Assembly: GCF_001613325.1 (NCBI RefSeq)
Contig: NZ_BDCD01000033.1
Coordinates: 49,767-113,766, forward strand
Direction of reading: 5' to 3'
DNA from: Nocardia yamanashiensis NBRC 100130
GTDB taxonomy: Bacteria > Actinomycetota > Actinomycetes > Mycobacteriales > Mycobacteriaceae
DNA length: 64,000 nucleotides
The notes under the pieces are model-generated. The model was not told where the DNA came from, did not search any database, and saw only the letters and a list, made by a program, of their open reading frames with translations. Positions 32,699 to 41,307 of the stretch are shown in pieces. Every line of letters starts with the position of its first letter. Position 1 is the stretch's first letter. Both the position numbers and the translations under genes were made by a program.

Positions 32699-33753
32699 CG
32701 ATCATGCTCGAACGCGTGCGATATCCGTTGGGGCTCAACGAGAATCCCTACGGTCCGCTGCCGTCGGTCCGGCACGCGCTGGAACGAGCGGTGCTGTCGA
32801 CCAACCGCTATCCGGAGATGCTGCCACACGGATTGTCGCGGCTCATCGCCGACCGGATCGGATGCCCGCCCGAGCAGATTGTCGTCGGTGCCGGGGCCAC
32901 CGGCGTCATCCATTACATCCTGCAAGCGTTCGTCACGGACACCCTGCCGCGGGTGGTGCTGGCCGACCCGACCTTCGACGGCTATCCGATATTGGTCGAG
33001 GCGGTCGGCGGGCATGCGATTCACATCCCGTTGACCTCGGACGGATTTCACGATGTGGATGCGATGGTCGCGGCCGCCGACGACCGCACCGCGGTGGTCG
33101 TGTTGTGCAATCCGCATAATCCGACCGGCACCCAGCTCGGACCGCACGAACTGCTTGGTTTTCTCAACCGCATCGACTCTCGCACCGTGGTGCTCCTCGA
33201 CGAGGCATACATCGACTTCGTCGACCCCGAGCTTCGGATGGACGCCATGACGCTGCTGGCGGCGTTTCCGAATGTCATTGTGGTAAGGACTTTTTCGAAA
33301 GCCTTCGGATTGGCGGGCCTGCGCGTCGGGTTCGCCGTCGCCGACCCACGCATCGCAGCCCATATCGCCGGCCGGCAGATCCCTTTCGGCATGAACGCCC
33401 TCGCCGAGGTCGGGGTGGCGGCCTGCTACGCGGCCGAGGACGACTTGAACGCGCTCGTGTACGCGATCACGAACGAACGGGACCGGCTGTCGAATGCTCT
33501 GCGCCGGCTCGGTTATGCGCTGCCTGTCAGTTCGGCGAACCATATCTTCGTCCCACTGAGCGAGCCGGATTTGATACATCGCATCGCGGACGCCTTCGCC
33601 TCCTCGGGAATACGAGTGCGCCGGTATCCGACAGGTATGCGTATCACCGTCGGTACCCGAGCCGCTAACGAGACGGTCCTCGCCTGCCTGGCGGCCGCCC
33701 GCGACGAGGCGCTCGACACCTCGCCTGAGGGCCAGCGTTTCTTCCCAGTCTGA
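32695..33753 (+). CDS. PLP-dependent aminotransferase, HisC-like
   Basis: 352 residues. It overlaps the KAS III-like gene by 4 nt (ATGA). It has class I/II aminotransferase signatures: NENPYGPLPSV at the start, VVGAGATGVIHYI (about 62), CNPHNPTGTQLG (about 138), DEAYIDF (about 166) and the PLP lysine in RTFSKAFGLAGLRVG (about 198-212). Overall it resembles histidinol-phosphate aminotransferase, but no other his genes are near, so it probably aminates another substrate, perhaps the product of the upstream thiolase-fold enzyme. It is the last gene of the conservon run. Confidence 0.9.
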   Translation: MTIMLERVRYPLGLNENPYGPLPSVRHALERAVLSTNRYPEMLPHGLSRLIADRIGCPPEQIVVGAGATGVIHYILQAFVTDTLPRVVLADPTFDGYPILVEAVGGHAIHIPLTSDGFHDVDAMVAAADDRTAVVVLCNPHNPTGTQLGPHELLGFLNRIDSRTVVLLDEAYIDFVDPELRMDAMTLLAAFPNVIVVRTFSKAFGLAGLRVGFAVADPRIAAHIAGRQIPFGMNALAEVGVAACYAAEDDLNALVYAITNERDRLSNALRRLGYALPVSSANHIFVPLSEPDLIHRIADAFASSGIRVRRYPTGMRITVGTRAANETVLACLAAARDEALDTSPEGQRFFPV

Positions 33754-33830
33754 CGGCCCCGCAGGGCAATTCGATTGCCTTCTCCGTCTGCCGAAGCCAC
33801 TGACGTCACCCCGTGCGGAGGTAAAGCATC

Positions 33831-33953
33831 TTGCTGGATGACCAAGCCGTGGCGATCGGATGGCGGCTTGTGGGCGGCATCGATCGGGTTGGGCTCAGCG
33901 CCGACTTCCCAGTGCAGCGGGGTGCGCCTATCGCAGCGGTGAGGCCGGCTTGA
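33831..33953 (+). CDS. Possible 40-residue upstream peptide coupled to the next gene
   Basis: TTG 33831 follows GGAGGT by about 8 nt and the frame reads MLDDQAVAIGWRLVGGIDRV, ending AAVRPA. Its TGA overlaps a TTG (33950) that opens the large island gene, a TTGA arrangement suggesting coupling. Family unknown. It may equally be the eroded end of a longer gene. The ribosome site is the best evidence. Confidence 0.4.
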   Translation: MLDDQAVAIGWRLVGGIDRVGLSADFPVQRGAPIAAVRPA

Positions 33954-35173
33954 GCAATGGCCTGATCCGAGCCCTCGGAAAGATCATGGAAGATCTACTC
34001 CACCTGACCAGGAAAGGAGCAGGGGGAGCTGCGGACCTACCCCGAGGTGCCGCTCGCTTTGCCGGGAAAGACGTCCATCTGAAGGTGGACGCCGACAGCC
34101 GCATCGGATGGGAAGTCGAACAATCAGGCAGCGAGTTGAGAACGGCCCGGTCCCATGCGATCCAGGAGGGCAGCGATCTTGGTCCTGGGCGAAACCTGTG
34201 TGCTCCGCCGCCGGACGGAGTGTCATTGACCCGAGCCAGAAGGCAGCTGGACGTCGAACTGAGGCGGCGATTCGGTGAGAATGGACCGACCGACGAGGAA
34301 CTATACGACTTCATATCCGACCGGCGGCCGACACGGCTGGAGCAATACGCCATCATCGATCGGAAAATCGAAGAGACTGCGGTCGCTCTCGGGCGGGACC
34401 AAGCCGAAGTGCGTGGACAGATGCGGCGAGAACTGAAGAACGCGCTCGACGGGAAGCCGATCGCTATCCGTGTCCGCGACGACAAACTGGTGGCCATCCT
34501 CGAAGAAGGGCGCATCAGGGGCGCTCGCACCCCAGACGGCGACCGCGCCCATTCCGAAGCTGAGTGGTTCGGTCCGCATGTCCACGACAACCCTCCCGTC
34601 TACGGCTATATCGCCGTGGATGGAGTGCGCCCATCACAGCCGGGCATGATCGATGCGTTGTCGCAACTCGACTACGGCGACAATCAGATCTACCTGAAGC
34701 CGGAGGTGAGGTCACGAACAACCGTCACCTTCGGTGACTCGCTGATGGAGAGAGAGCGGTCGATACCCTCTCCGCTGAACAACCCTTCGGAATATTCGTA
34801 TGGCGCTGGGATGCATCGTGTGGCTCTCATCGATCGCGACTATCTCGGCGCAGAGTTTCGCGCCAACCATTTCATCGAAGCCCAGATGTTCGATATCACC
34901 ACGGCGGACATCGAATTCATCGGGTTGCACCAGCCACCCGATGCTGTGTTGCGGCAGGCGCTGGACCAGTCCGGGGCCAATTGGCGGGTGTTGACCAATC
35001 GCACCCTTGCGGACGAAGGCAGCCCCGCCGAACAGACGGCGGCAATCGTCCGGACGAGGCAGGACTTGGAATACCTTCGCAACACACCACCTGTGGTGCG
35101 GTCGCGGTCTGGACCTCTGGAAGCTGAACTGGCTGCCGACCTACGAGCATTGAGAGATTCCACCGCAAGGTGA
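33950..35173 (+). CDS. Putative polymorphic-toxin / effector protein (unrecognised catalytic domain)
   Basis: 407 residues from TTG 33950; ATG 33986 is an alternative. The N-terminal ~100 residues are helical (IRALGKIMEDLLHLTRKGAG), with SLTRARRQLDVELRRRFGEN afterwards. The C-terminal domain (about 170-330) has YGYIAVDGVRPSQ, DNQIYLKPEVRSRTTVTFGDS and ERERSIPSPLNNPSEY. This pattern recalls DUF3626-like domains or ADP-ribosyltransferase-like toxin tips, but I cannot assign it firmly. No signal peptide. The base composition is less GC-rich than the conservon. It lies next to a toxin/Imm8 pair on the other strand. Confidence 0.6.
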   Translation: MSNGLIRALGKIMEDLLHLTRKGAGGAADLPRGAARFAGKDVHLKVDADSRIGWEVEQSGSELRTARSHAIQEGSDLGPGRNLCAPPPDGVSLTRARRQLDVELRRRFGENGPTDEELYDFISDRRPTRLEQYAIIDRKIEETAVALGRDQAEVRGQMRRELKNALDGKPIAIRVRDDKLVAILEEGRIRGARTPDGDRAHSEAEWFGPHVHDNPPVYGYIAVDGVRPSQPGMIDALSQLDYGDNQIYLKPEVRSRTTVTFGDSLMERERSIPSPLNNPSEYSYGAGMHRVALIDRDYLGAEFRANHFIEAQMFDITTADIEFIGLHQPPDAVLRQALDQSGANWRVLTNRTLADEGSPAEQTAAIVRTRQDLEYLRNTPPVVRSRSGPLEAELAADLRALRDSTAR

Positions 35174-35280
35174 ACGAGCGGCCACCGATCGATAGACGCC
35201 AGGGGCATGCACGGCACGCCCGGCGGCGGATCCGAGCCGGGTGGGTAACGATCGAGACGTTGCGATCCGGTTTGCCTGCA

Positions 35281-35631
35281 CTACGGGCGGTAGTCCTGGA
35301 ATTCCCATTTGGCGATCCGGCCGATCCCTACGGCCAGTTCCTCCCACGTCGGCCGTTCGAGATCCCGAAGGAAGTGATCGATGTATGCGCGGATCCCCGC
35401 GATATCGATTCGGTCGAGAACCAGCCGAAACTTTTCCGATCCGGAACCGAGCACCGAGTCGGCTCGTGCCTGGGCCTGCGGTGTACAGACGACGAGATCG
35501 AACGACTCCTCGCCCGGTGCCCCCTCGGGGCCGATCATCAACTGCACCAGCAACGTATCGATCGATACCTCACCGGTGCCGTCTGCGATTTCGGCGTCCG
35601 GGCTGTGAAGTCCTTTGAGCTCGGCCTTCAT
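35281..35631 (-). CDS. Imm8-family immunity protein
   Basis: 116 residues. MKAELKGLHSPDAEI at the start and MIGPEGAPGEESFDLVVCTP in the middle match the Imm8 pattern: a short beta-rich immunity protein with a conserved E-S-F-D and V-C-T-P. GAGGA lies 7 nt before ATG 35631; an ATG at 35637 overlapping the toxin stop (ATGA) is an alternative. It directly follows the toxin-like gene at 35634-36182 and is probably its antidote. Confidence 0.82.
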   Translation of the reverse strand: MKAELKGLHSPDAEIADGTGEVSIDTLLVQLMIGPEGAPGEESFDLVVCTPQAQARADSVLGSGSEKFRLVLDRIDIAGIRAYIDHFLRDLERPTWEELAVGIGRIAKWEFQDYRP

Positions 35632-35633
35632 TC

Positions 35634-36182
35634 TCATTCCTCGATCGCCAGGTGGGCGTTACTCTCCCTGCCTACCGGGATGAGATCGCCACTCGTAGTT
35701 GGCTTCCACTCCTCGGCCGGCTTCTGCTGGGGCGGACGGTATTGCCGCAACTTATCGCTACTGACCAACCTATAGGTGTCGTTGTACGGCAGCCAGTCCG
35801 CATCGGCACCGGCCCAGGCTAGACCTGCGGCGTCAGCTTCTGCTCGGTCACCGGTACCGATGCCGAAGTTGCCGGTTCGTGAGCGGGCGCTGTGAACAAT
35901 GTCGGCTACCTTCTGTCGATCAGGAAAGATCGGATACACGCCGTCGGACAATCGCGGAGTCAACGCATCCGCGCGAGCATTCCGATCTGCCGCGACCACG
36001 CTACGGCCGTCGACCCTATGCTCCACGGCGTCCCGCAGCCGCGCAGCCCCAACTGCATCGCCTTCCATCAGATGCCGGGGCCCTGATCGCAGCCCGAGGT
36101 CGGTCAGGTGCCCCATCTCGCTGCGGACTTCCTGAACATACCTCTCGAGATATGCGGTCATCCGGCTAGCCATCGCGACCAT
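35634..36182 (-). CDS. Polymorphic toxin, short form (nuclease-like C-terminal tip)
   Basis: 182 residues from ATG 36182; the frame is open 16 codons further up. The N-terminal part (ERYVQEVRSEMGHLTDLGLR) shares LTDLG-R-x3-H-x3-G-D/E with the N-terminus of the DUF6624 protein at 47547-48362. The C-terminal tip reads VHSARSRTGNFGIGTGDRAE, then SSDKLRQYRPPQQKP and SNAHLAIEE. Tips with NFG(I/L)G...LRQYRPP...N-HL-I occur at the end of contact-dependent toxins of other bacteria, where nuclease activity is proposed. The Imm8 gene follows immediately. Confidence 0.65.
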   Translation of the reverse strand: MVAMASRMTAYLERYVQEVRSEMGHLTDLGLRSGPRHLMEGDAVGAARLRDAVEHRVDGRSVVAADRNARADALTPRLSDGVYPIFPDRQKVADIVHSARSRTGNFGIGTGDRAEADAAGLAWAGADADWLPYNDTYRLVSSDKLRQYRPPQQKPAEEWKPTTSGDLIPVGRESNAHLAIEE

Positions 36183-36257
36183 CTGATCCGCAACCCGCCT
36201 TCCGGATGAGCCCGGCGGGCACCGTGACACGTCAGCCGATAATCAGAACTGTTGTTA

Positions 36258-36457
36258 TTAGGGCTGATTCGGCTTAGTCGAGTGCCGTTTGCTTGACGTG
36301 GTACAGGAATCGCCGACCTTCATCTCACCGGTGACAAACGTGACTTTGCCGGCACCGCAACTCAACAGGAGTGCCGTTCCGCCGAGGAGCAATGCACCGC
36401 CGAGAACGCCGGCAAGAGACACGACGTCGCGGTCGAAGCATCGCGCTTCCGTATACG
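36258..36457 (-). pseudogene. Decayed paralogue of the two-TM protein at 9817-10371
   Basis: The frame VVSLAGVLGGALLLGGTALL then AGKVTFVTGEMKVGDSCTT follows the first TM and Cys loop of the intact gene, but the ATG position has changed and a TAA ends the frame after about 65 codons, before TM2 and the tail. Upstream DNA is also homologous, including AGCTTAATGGCG versus AGCCTAATGGCG and the palindrome. It is a duplicated locus in decay. Confidence 0.65.
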
Positions 36458-36543
36458 AGCCCTTCTCTGGAGAGCTTGATTACGACGACGAAACCCAGGT
36501 CGCGGGCTGGGGCTGCTCGGAGCTTAATGGCGACCGTGATTCC

Positions 36544-36559
36544 TTCCTATGAATGGGAA
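36544..36559 (-). promoter_or_regulatory. Palindrome copy E: TTCCTA-TGAA-TGGGAA
   Basis: One mismatch to the consensus. On the minus strand it is followed after 17 bp by TAAGCT (36526-36521), the same layout as copy A of the paralogous locus. Confidence 0.6.
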
Positions 36560-36879
36560 CATCGAGTTCGCCGGCCCAGGCACCTCCTCGATCTCGTGCG
36601 GTCGTCTCCATGGCTCCAGGTCAGCCAGCCTTCGAGTCGCTCATTCCGTCCTGCGTCCATGCCGACGTTGCCCGCTGACTGTGATCGAGCTTCCCGCTCC
36701 TGGGGTTGTCCGGATTGCGTTGTCGATACCAATCAGCTTTCGTATCGCATTGGCGGGCTGGATATTTCGGCCTGCGGACAGATTGGATTCGGCAAGTGAC
36801 GACGGTGATCGCAGCGGAGTGTCCTGCCATGGCTCGCCACAAGCACCGCGCTGGCCGCGTGCAGCGGGCCGAGCACCGG

Positions 36880-37236
36880 CAATCACGTGCAAAGCCACGC
36901 ACCAAGATCCTGCTGTTCATGACCACCTCTGCCGTCAGATGGGTGGTGGGTTCGCGCGAACTGCTGCGGTTCGACGGTGTCCATGCCGGTTACGGCGTGG
37001 GATCGGAGTTTCAGTATCTCGTCGCCGCGGTCGTCGGAGGCTGTCTGCTCATTGGCGGTTTCGGATCTGTGGTTGTCACCGCGATCGGTGCGTTGACCTT
37101 CGGCATGGCTCGACAGGGGACTGTTTTCGCCCGCTGGAAACAGCGACTCGTTCATGCTGTTCCTCGGGATCCTCCTGCTGTCGGTGGTACTGATGAACAC
37201 CGAGTTCGTCAAGCGCACCGAGAGGGCACGCCTGTG
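36880..37236 (+). pseudogene. C-terminal remnant of a sugar ABC-transporter permease
   Basis: LLRFDGVHAGYGVGSEFQYL then VAAVVGGCLLIGGFGSVVVT AIGALTFGMARQG is the conserved end of ribose/xylose-type permeases. A frameshift near 37135 then moves the reading to LFLGILLLSVVLMNTEFVKR TERARL and a TGA at 37236. The N-terminal two thirds are absent. This indicates insertion or deletion activity in the island. Confidence 0.7.
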
Positions 37237-37280
37237 AACGAGCTGATCGAAACACACGCGGCCGTTTGTGGCAGGTCGAC

Positions 37281-38216
37281 ATGACGAATGCATTGAGCCG
37301 GGCTGCGATAGCCTTACGGGATTCAATAGGCGGCCTCGTCAAGCGGGCTGCGCATATGATATCCGACGAGAATTATGCGGCCGCTATCGAAAGAGTGAAA
37401 TATTCGACGAGCAATCTGGAAATCAGCGATTGGCGATCTGGTGAAGCAGTCAAGATTTCGGGGCTGGAAAGCGGACTACACGATAGCTTCAGACCGAGAA
37501 TTGATGGCGAGATCTTACTCACACCATTCGGATATCGCAGCGTAGAGGCCATCGAGGTTCCATTCGACATAGATGGGAAACGGGTGTCGCTGACCATCGA
37601 AGGCAGCGAAATTGGGCGCTGGCGAGTCAGGCAACCGGAACCGCCGACGGATCCGTGGCAAGATCTCCGATACAAGATGGCTTACCATTCCAGATACTTG
37701 ACAGAAGAAAGTCCGGATGATCTTGTCCGAAGTCTAGTGAGGAGCCACCCCGAGTTACCGGACATACCTGCTGCCAGATTGGACCTGTCCCGGCTGCTGA
37801 ACGAGACCGACGCGGCACCTGATGGCACGAGATTGGTGGTGGGAGGAGGTCATACCTATCGCAATCCAGCTGTCGGCGAAGTGTTCCTGGATGTCTCCCC
37901 AGCTGTGCGCCCGGACCTACGAGCCGATGTCGAGGATCTTCACCTAGTTCCGAACAGTTCCGTGAATGAGGTTTTCTACGAGCGCCTACCACCCTACTCG
38001 CTCTCCGACACCGGCACCCAGGCACCCGCCGAGATTTTCCGTGTATTGAAGCCCGGCGGCCGCCTGAGAGCATGGGGAGGGTTTCCTGGCTATCACGATG
38101 AGGAAGTAGCAATCAGAGATAATCTCATCGATGCAGGATTTCAGAATGTTCGGCTGTATCGACCATTGCTCCACCGCACAGGCGCATTGGTAACGGCGGA
38201 GAAGCCGGTAATCTGA
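37281..38216 (+). CDS. Low-GC effector-like protein with SAM-methyltransferase-like C-terminus
   Basis: 311 residues. N-terminal helices (LSRAAIALRDSIGGLVKRAAH) are followed by a beta-rich middle. The C-terminal ~150 residues resemble the second half of a class I methyltransferase: LHLVPNSSVNEVFYERLPPY, then EIFRVLKPGGRLRAWGGF and RDNLIDAGFQNVRLYRP. The canonical GxGxG motif I is not obvious (VVGGGHTYRN may occupy its place). AT-rich codons (Ile ATA/ATT, AAA, TAT) contrast with neighbours, a sign of recent transfer. It could be a toxin of the methyltransferase kind; no immunity gene is recognised next to it. Confidence 0.6.
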   Translation: MTNALSRAAIALRDSIGGLVKRAAHMISDENYAAAIERVKYSTSNLEISDWRSGEAVKISGLESGLHDSFRPRIDGEILLTPFGYRSVEAIEVPFDIDGKRVSLTIEGSEIGRWRVRQPEPPTDPWQDLRYKMAYHSRYLTEESPDDLVRSLVRSHPELPDIPAARLDLSRLLNETDAAPDGTRLVVGGGHTYRNPAVGEVFLDVSPAVRPDLRADVEDLHLVPNSSVNEVFYERLPPYSLSDTGTQAPAEIFRVLKPGGRLRAWGGFPGYHDEEVAIRDNLIDAGFQNVRLYRPLLHRTGALVTAEKPVI

Positions 38217-38965
38217 CCTGTTCCGGCTCTCCACGCTCACCCGGCCGCTGTCGCGTTTCTCTCGCCAGGCCGCGGTCCGCTATTGCGTCGTGGTGCAACT
38301 TAGCGGGCCGAGGAAGAGTTCGGGGTGGCACACCGTGGGGATCCCAGGACTCAGCGCCGCTGGTTCAGCCAGAGGTCATCGATGTCGACCGTTTCCGGGG
38401 GTTGAGGTCCAAGTCCACGGTGTAGCCTTCCTGTGTTTGGTGAGCGGTTCGATAAGGGAGCCGAGGGCAATAAGGTCGCGTGAGGATCGGAATACCTCCC
38501 AGGCGAAGCAGGACAACGGTTCGACACCACCGAATCCCGCTACAACTTTCGATTCGCCGACGACCACCGAGCCTTTCTGGCAGCCAGACTTCCCCGCCTA
38601 GGGCAGCTCGTGGGCGTACTGGTCAATTCTCGGGCACGCGAAAAGCAGTTCAACCGACACCACCGAACGGCCGATGCCCAGAACCCACGACACGGACCGG
38701 ACGCACTTGATCATTTGTGCAGCAAAGACATTGGGCTTAGGCACACGACGGCGTTGCCCATTTCCTGAAAGTCGGCGCCAACGAGCTACCTCAGATAGCA
38801 GCACCCTCTGTGCGGCAACCTGCCGACGGTGGGACGATCGCGCTGAGATCACGCATGTGTGGATCAGCATCGCGATCAACCCCGTCGACTCAGGGGTGGT
38901 GCCGCCCTCTCACCAGTGGCGACAACCGACACCAGTGACCGCTGGCCGAAATCTAGGCTCCCGGC
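38217..38965. other. Gene-poor part of the island
   Basis: About 750 nt without an intact gene. Short stretches with coding-like texture occur on the minus strand near 38340-38420 (GTG after AGGAAGG reads MDLDLNP; a one-base slip gives ETVDIDDLWLNQRR), but nothing is complete or recognisable. Probably eroded sequence. Confidence 0.4.
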
Positions 38966-39616
38966 ATGAGCATGGCGCATACTGGGAAAACCCGATCAGG
39001 GAACCAACGTCTGCGGTCAGTGATCCGCCGGTATCTCCTGGTCGTCTGCACCGTCGTGGCTTGCTTTGGGTTACTCGTCTCAGCGAGCGATCCGGCCACT
39101 GCCCAGTTGATGTCGTTGTCGCCCTTGCTGGTCCTCGATGGGATCTTCGTGGCGCTTGTGATGTGGTTGGTGGTCCTTGTCTACACGGTCCTGGCGGTCC
39201 GATCCCGGCGGCTCCTGATACCCGAGCTCGGCCTTCTGGCTGCTCCTATTCTGGTGATCGCACTCACGGCCGCCCTATGGAGCAAAGACCTGCCAATGGC
39301 TGTGCGCTGGCACCTCTCCGCACACGCCTTCGACGATGCGGCACAGCAGGTAAGTGCCGGAACCGATCCACGGACCTTCGAAGGTGACCGCTTCGGCCTC
39401 TATCGCATTCGTGGCGTGCAACGCCTCAGCGACGGCATCTACTTCCGGACCGGACCAATGGCAAACCATTGCTCGGAGGGAAGTGGCTTTGCCAAGCTTT
39501 TCGACCGCCGACCCGCGTCACGGACATCCCGTCACCTCAGCGGTGACTGGTATTGGTTCTGCCGCACCAGCGCGACGGTTGACGTGCCTGACCACCCCAT
39601 CGGCAGCGGGTCCTAG
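38966..39616 (+). CDS. Membrane protein with three N-terminal helices, unknown family
   Basis: 216 residues. Hydrophobic segments lie at about 22-42 (RYLLVVCTVVACFGLLVSAS), 54-78 (LLVLDGIFVALVMWLVVLVY) and 86-108. An extracellular or cytosolic domain of about 100 residues follows (FEGDRFGLYRIRGVQRLSDG, YFRTGPMANHCSEGSGFAKL, DWYWFC). Not recognised. The tail after about residue 172 may be shifted, since the other frame also gives a plausible GHP-rich ending. Confidence 0.6.
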   Translation: MSMAHTGKTRSGNQRLRSVIRRYLLVVCTVVACFGLLVSASDPATAQLMSLSPLLVLDGIFVALVMWLVVLVYTVLAVRSRRLLIPELGLLAAPILVIALTAALWSKDLPMAVRWHLSAHAFDDAAQQVSAGTDPRTFEGDRFGLYRIRGVQRLSDGIYFRTGPMANHCSEGSGFAKLFDRRPASRTSRHLSGDWYWFCRTSATVDVPDHPIGSGS

Positions 39617-40385
39617 CCAGTCGTGACACCGCGGCCTGAAGCCGGGGAACCAGTACCGATTCAGCGTCGCGTCCTATGGTGTCCAAGGACGCGTGGCCTG
39701 ATATGGGCCCTGCTTTTCGCACGAAACTACCCTGAACCAATGATGCTGCCTACCAATGGGAATCACCTATTTGAGGGGTGGAAACACTGCGGTGTCGCGC
39801 GCGAGGATGGCACGCTCGGGCTCGAGGAGGAGGTTGCGACCGAGGTATGGTCGTCGGAACAGGTCGACGAGACCATCACCGACCTGCAATTATCAGCCGT
39901 GTGCGCCGGACTCGAGCTGGAGCTGTGCCACAGTGTCGCGCCACGGTGCGGACGTCACTCACGGTGGCATGTGGTTCGGGCCGCAATGGACACCGCTGTC
40001 GATTCGGCGGGCGCGGTTACGGGCTCGGGAGTACGGACCCGCACCCAGCGGGTGCCGGCCGAGTCACTGCCTTTGTAACCGCGTTCCTAGCCCTGCCCGC
40101 ACCGATATCGGTGCTCATCGATCCTCTGTGGCAATGACACAACGGCCATTCACGCGCAAATTCTGTTGTGGGACAAGGAACTTCTGTCCGAACCTGGTTC
40201 CTGCACTGCCGAACTCCTGGGTGCCGAAGTCTGCTCGGGGCGTCACAGCCGCAAGGGCTGGCTGGCAGCGTGGTGGACCTCCAGGTTCACCAGACGCACG
40301 CGCGGGAAGAGCGGTGCGTGCGCTGCGCTGTGCCGTGCATGTTCGGACGAGCTATCGATCGCATCGGGCACGGCCAGAGTGGCCG
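39617..40385. other. Gene-poor part of the island with a fragment and palindrome copy H
   Basis: No intact gene. On the minus strand, about 39890-39764, the frame VDLFRRPYLGRNLLLEPERA ILARDTAVFPPLK ends in TAG and looks like the tail of a lost gene. An imperfect palindrome TGCCTA-CCAA-TGGGAA (39747-39762, two mismatches to the consensus) follows it. The remainder shows no convincing coding or RNA structure. Confidence 0.4.
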
Positions 40386-40523
40386 CTATCCCTTTCGGGA
40401 TGTACCGACGGGCCGGGGCAGGGGACGTCCTAGAACTTTCTCGGCCTGCCGCAACCGTTTCTTGAGCTGCTCGGGGCTCAGCTTTTTGACTACCGGGCGC
40501 CAGGGCTCCTGGAGTGCACTCAT
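40386..40523 (-). CDS. 45-residue basic small protein
   Basis: The frame MSALQEPWRPVVKKLSPEQL then KKRLRQAEKVLGRPLPRP ends at 40386. GAGGAGG lies about 7 nt before ATG 40523, a strong ribosome site. The protein is highly basic and helical. It is the last of three small minus-strand genes (with 40546-40680 and 40840-41307) that look like an operon. Family unknown. Confidence 0.55.
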   Translation of the reverse strand: MSALQEPWRPVVKKLSPEQLKKRLRQAEKVLGRPLPRPVGTSRKG

Positions 40524-40545
40524 CAGTCTGCCTCCTCGTTGACCA

Positions 40546-40680
40546 CTACTCAGGACGCTTGTGCTCGTGGTGAGCGATGACCGCGAACAGTTCACGCACC
40601 CACGGCGGCTGTGGTTCACCGGTGCCGGCGGTCGCGATGTCGTTCTCGATCTGGGACCGAATATAGGCCGATGCTGACAT
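40546..40680 (-). CDS. 44-residue small protein, possibly the 3' half of a frameshifted gene
   Basis: ATG 40680 opens MSASAYIRSQIENDIATAGT, then PPWVRELFAVIAHHEHKRPE. It ends 22 nt before the next small gene. Upstream in another frame, EPIVTGITLAPRAFAVAGYE LDLAAKKRAAALG also looks coding and would run into it after a one-base slip near 40690, so a longer broken gene is possible. Confidence 0.45.
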   Translation of the reverse strand: MSASAYIRSQIENDIATAGTGEPQPPWVRELFAVIAHHEHKRPE

Positions 40681-40839
40681 CCCAACGCAGCCGCACGTTT
40701 CTTGGCTGCAAGGTCCAGCTCGTAGCCCGCGACTGCGAAGGCTCTGGGAGCCAGCGTAATTCCGGTGACTATGGGCTCGACTCTAGTTGTTCTCGGCCGC
40801 CCGGTCGGCACGCCGACGGGTGGCATCGGCGAGCTCGGC

Positions 40840-41307
40840 CTAGCGCCTGCGTGTTTCGGTCAAGCTCGCGTCGGATTCTGCACGGGCTTTGCGACGTTGA
40901 AGAGTCGCCCACCGTGACAGCGAATCGGTGAGGACGTACCGGAGGTCCGGATCGCTGAGATCGAAGACGATTGCGCTGTGGCCGACGCCCTCGGCCGACT
41001 GCGCGGATTGCGGTGGACGGCCGCGCCGGTCCGATGGCGGAGACAGGATCGTCGAAGGCCGAGGGTGGGCCGTGTGGTCGACGCGCATCCATTCTTGAAC
41101 GATACTCAGCGGCTGTTCGCTGAGGCGGAAAGCCTCGGCGGCCTTGAGTGAACACCGTAACCAGCGTGGACGTCCCAGCTTCGGCTCCGCTCGCGCGGGT
41201 GTTCCCGTGCAACACAATGTCCAGTCGCCGGTGTAGTGCAGGTCCTCGATCAGATGTGCCACGTCCTGGTCATCCGCTGCAGTTCCCTCTTCGATCCACC
41301 CGCTCAT
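40840..41307 (-). CDS. 155-residue hypothetical protein
   Basis: Frame from ATG 41307. The N-terminus is acidic (EEGTAADDQDVAHLIEDLHY), WTLCCTGTPARAEPKLGRPR follows, and the C-terminus contains SAIVFDLSDPDLRYVLTDSL and an Arg/Ala-rich helix. No family recognised. Composition is coding-like, and with two small genes downstream it may form an operon of the island. Confidence 0.5.
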   Translation of the reverse strand: MSGWIEEGTAADDQDVAHLIEDLHYTGDWTLCCTGTPARAEPKLGRPRWLRCSLKAAEAFRLSEQPLSIVQEWMRVDHTAHPRPSTILSPPSDRRGRPPQSAQSAEGVGHSAIVFDLSDPDLRYVLTDSLSRWATLQRRKARAESDASLTETRRR

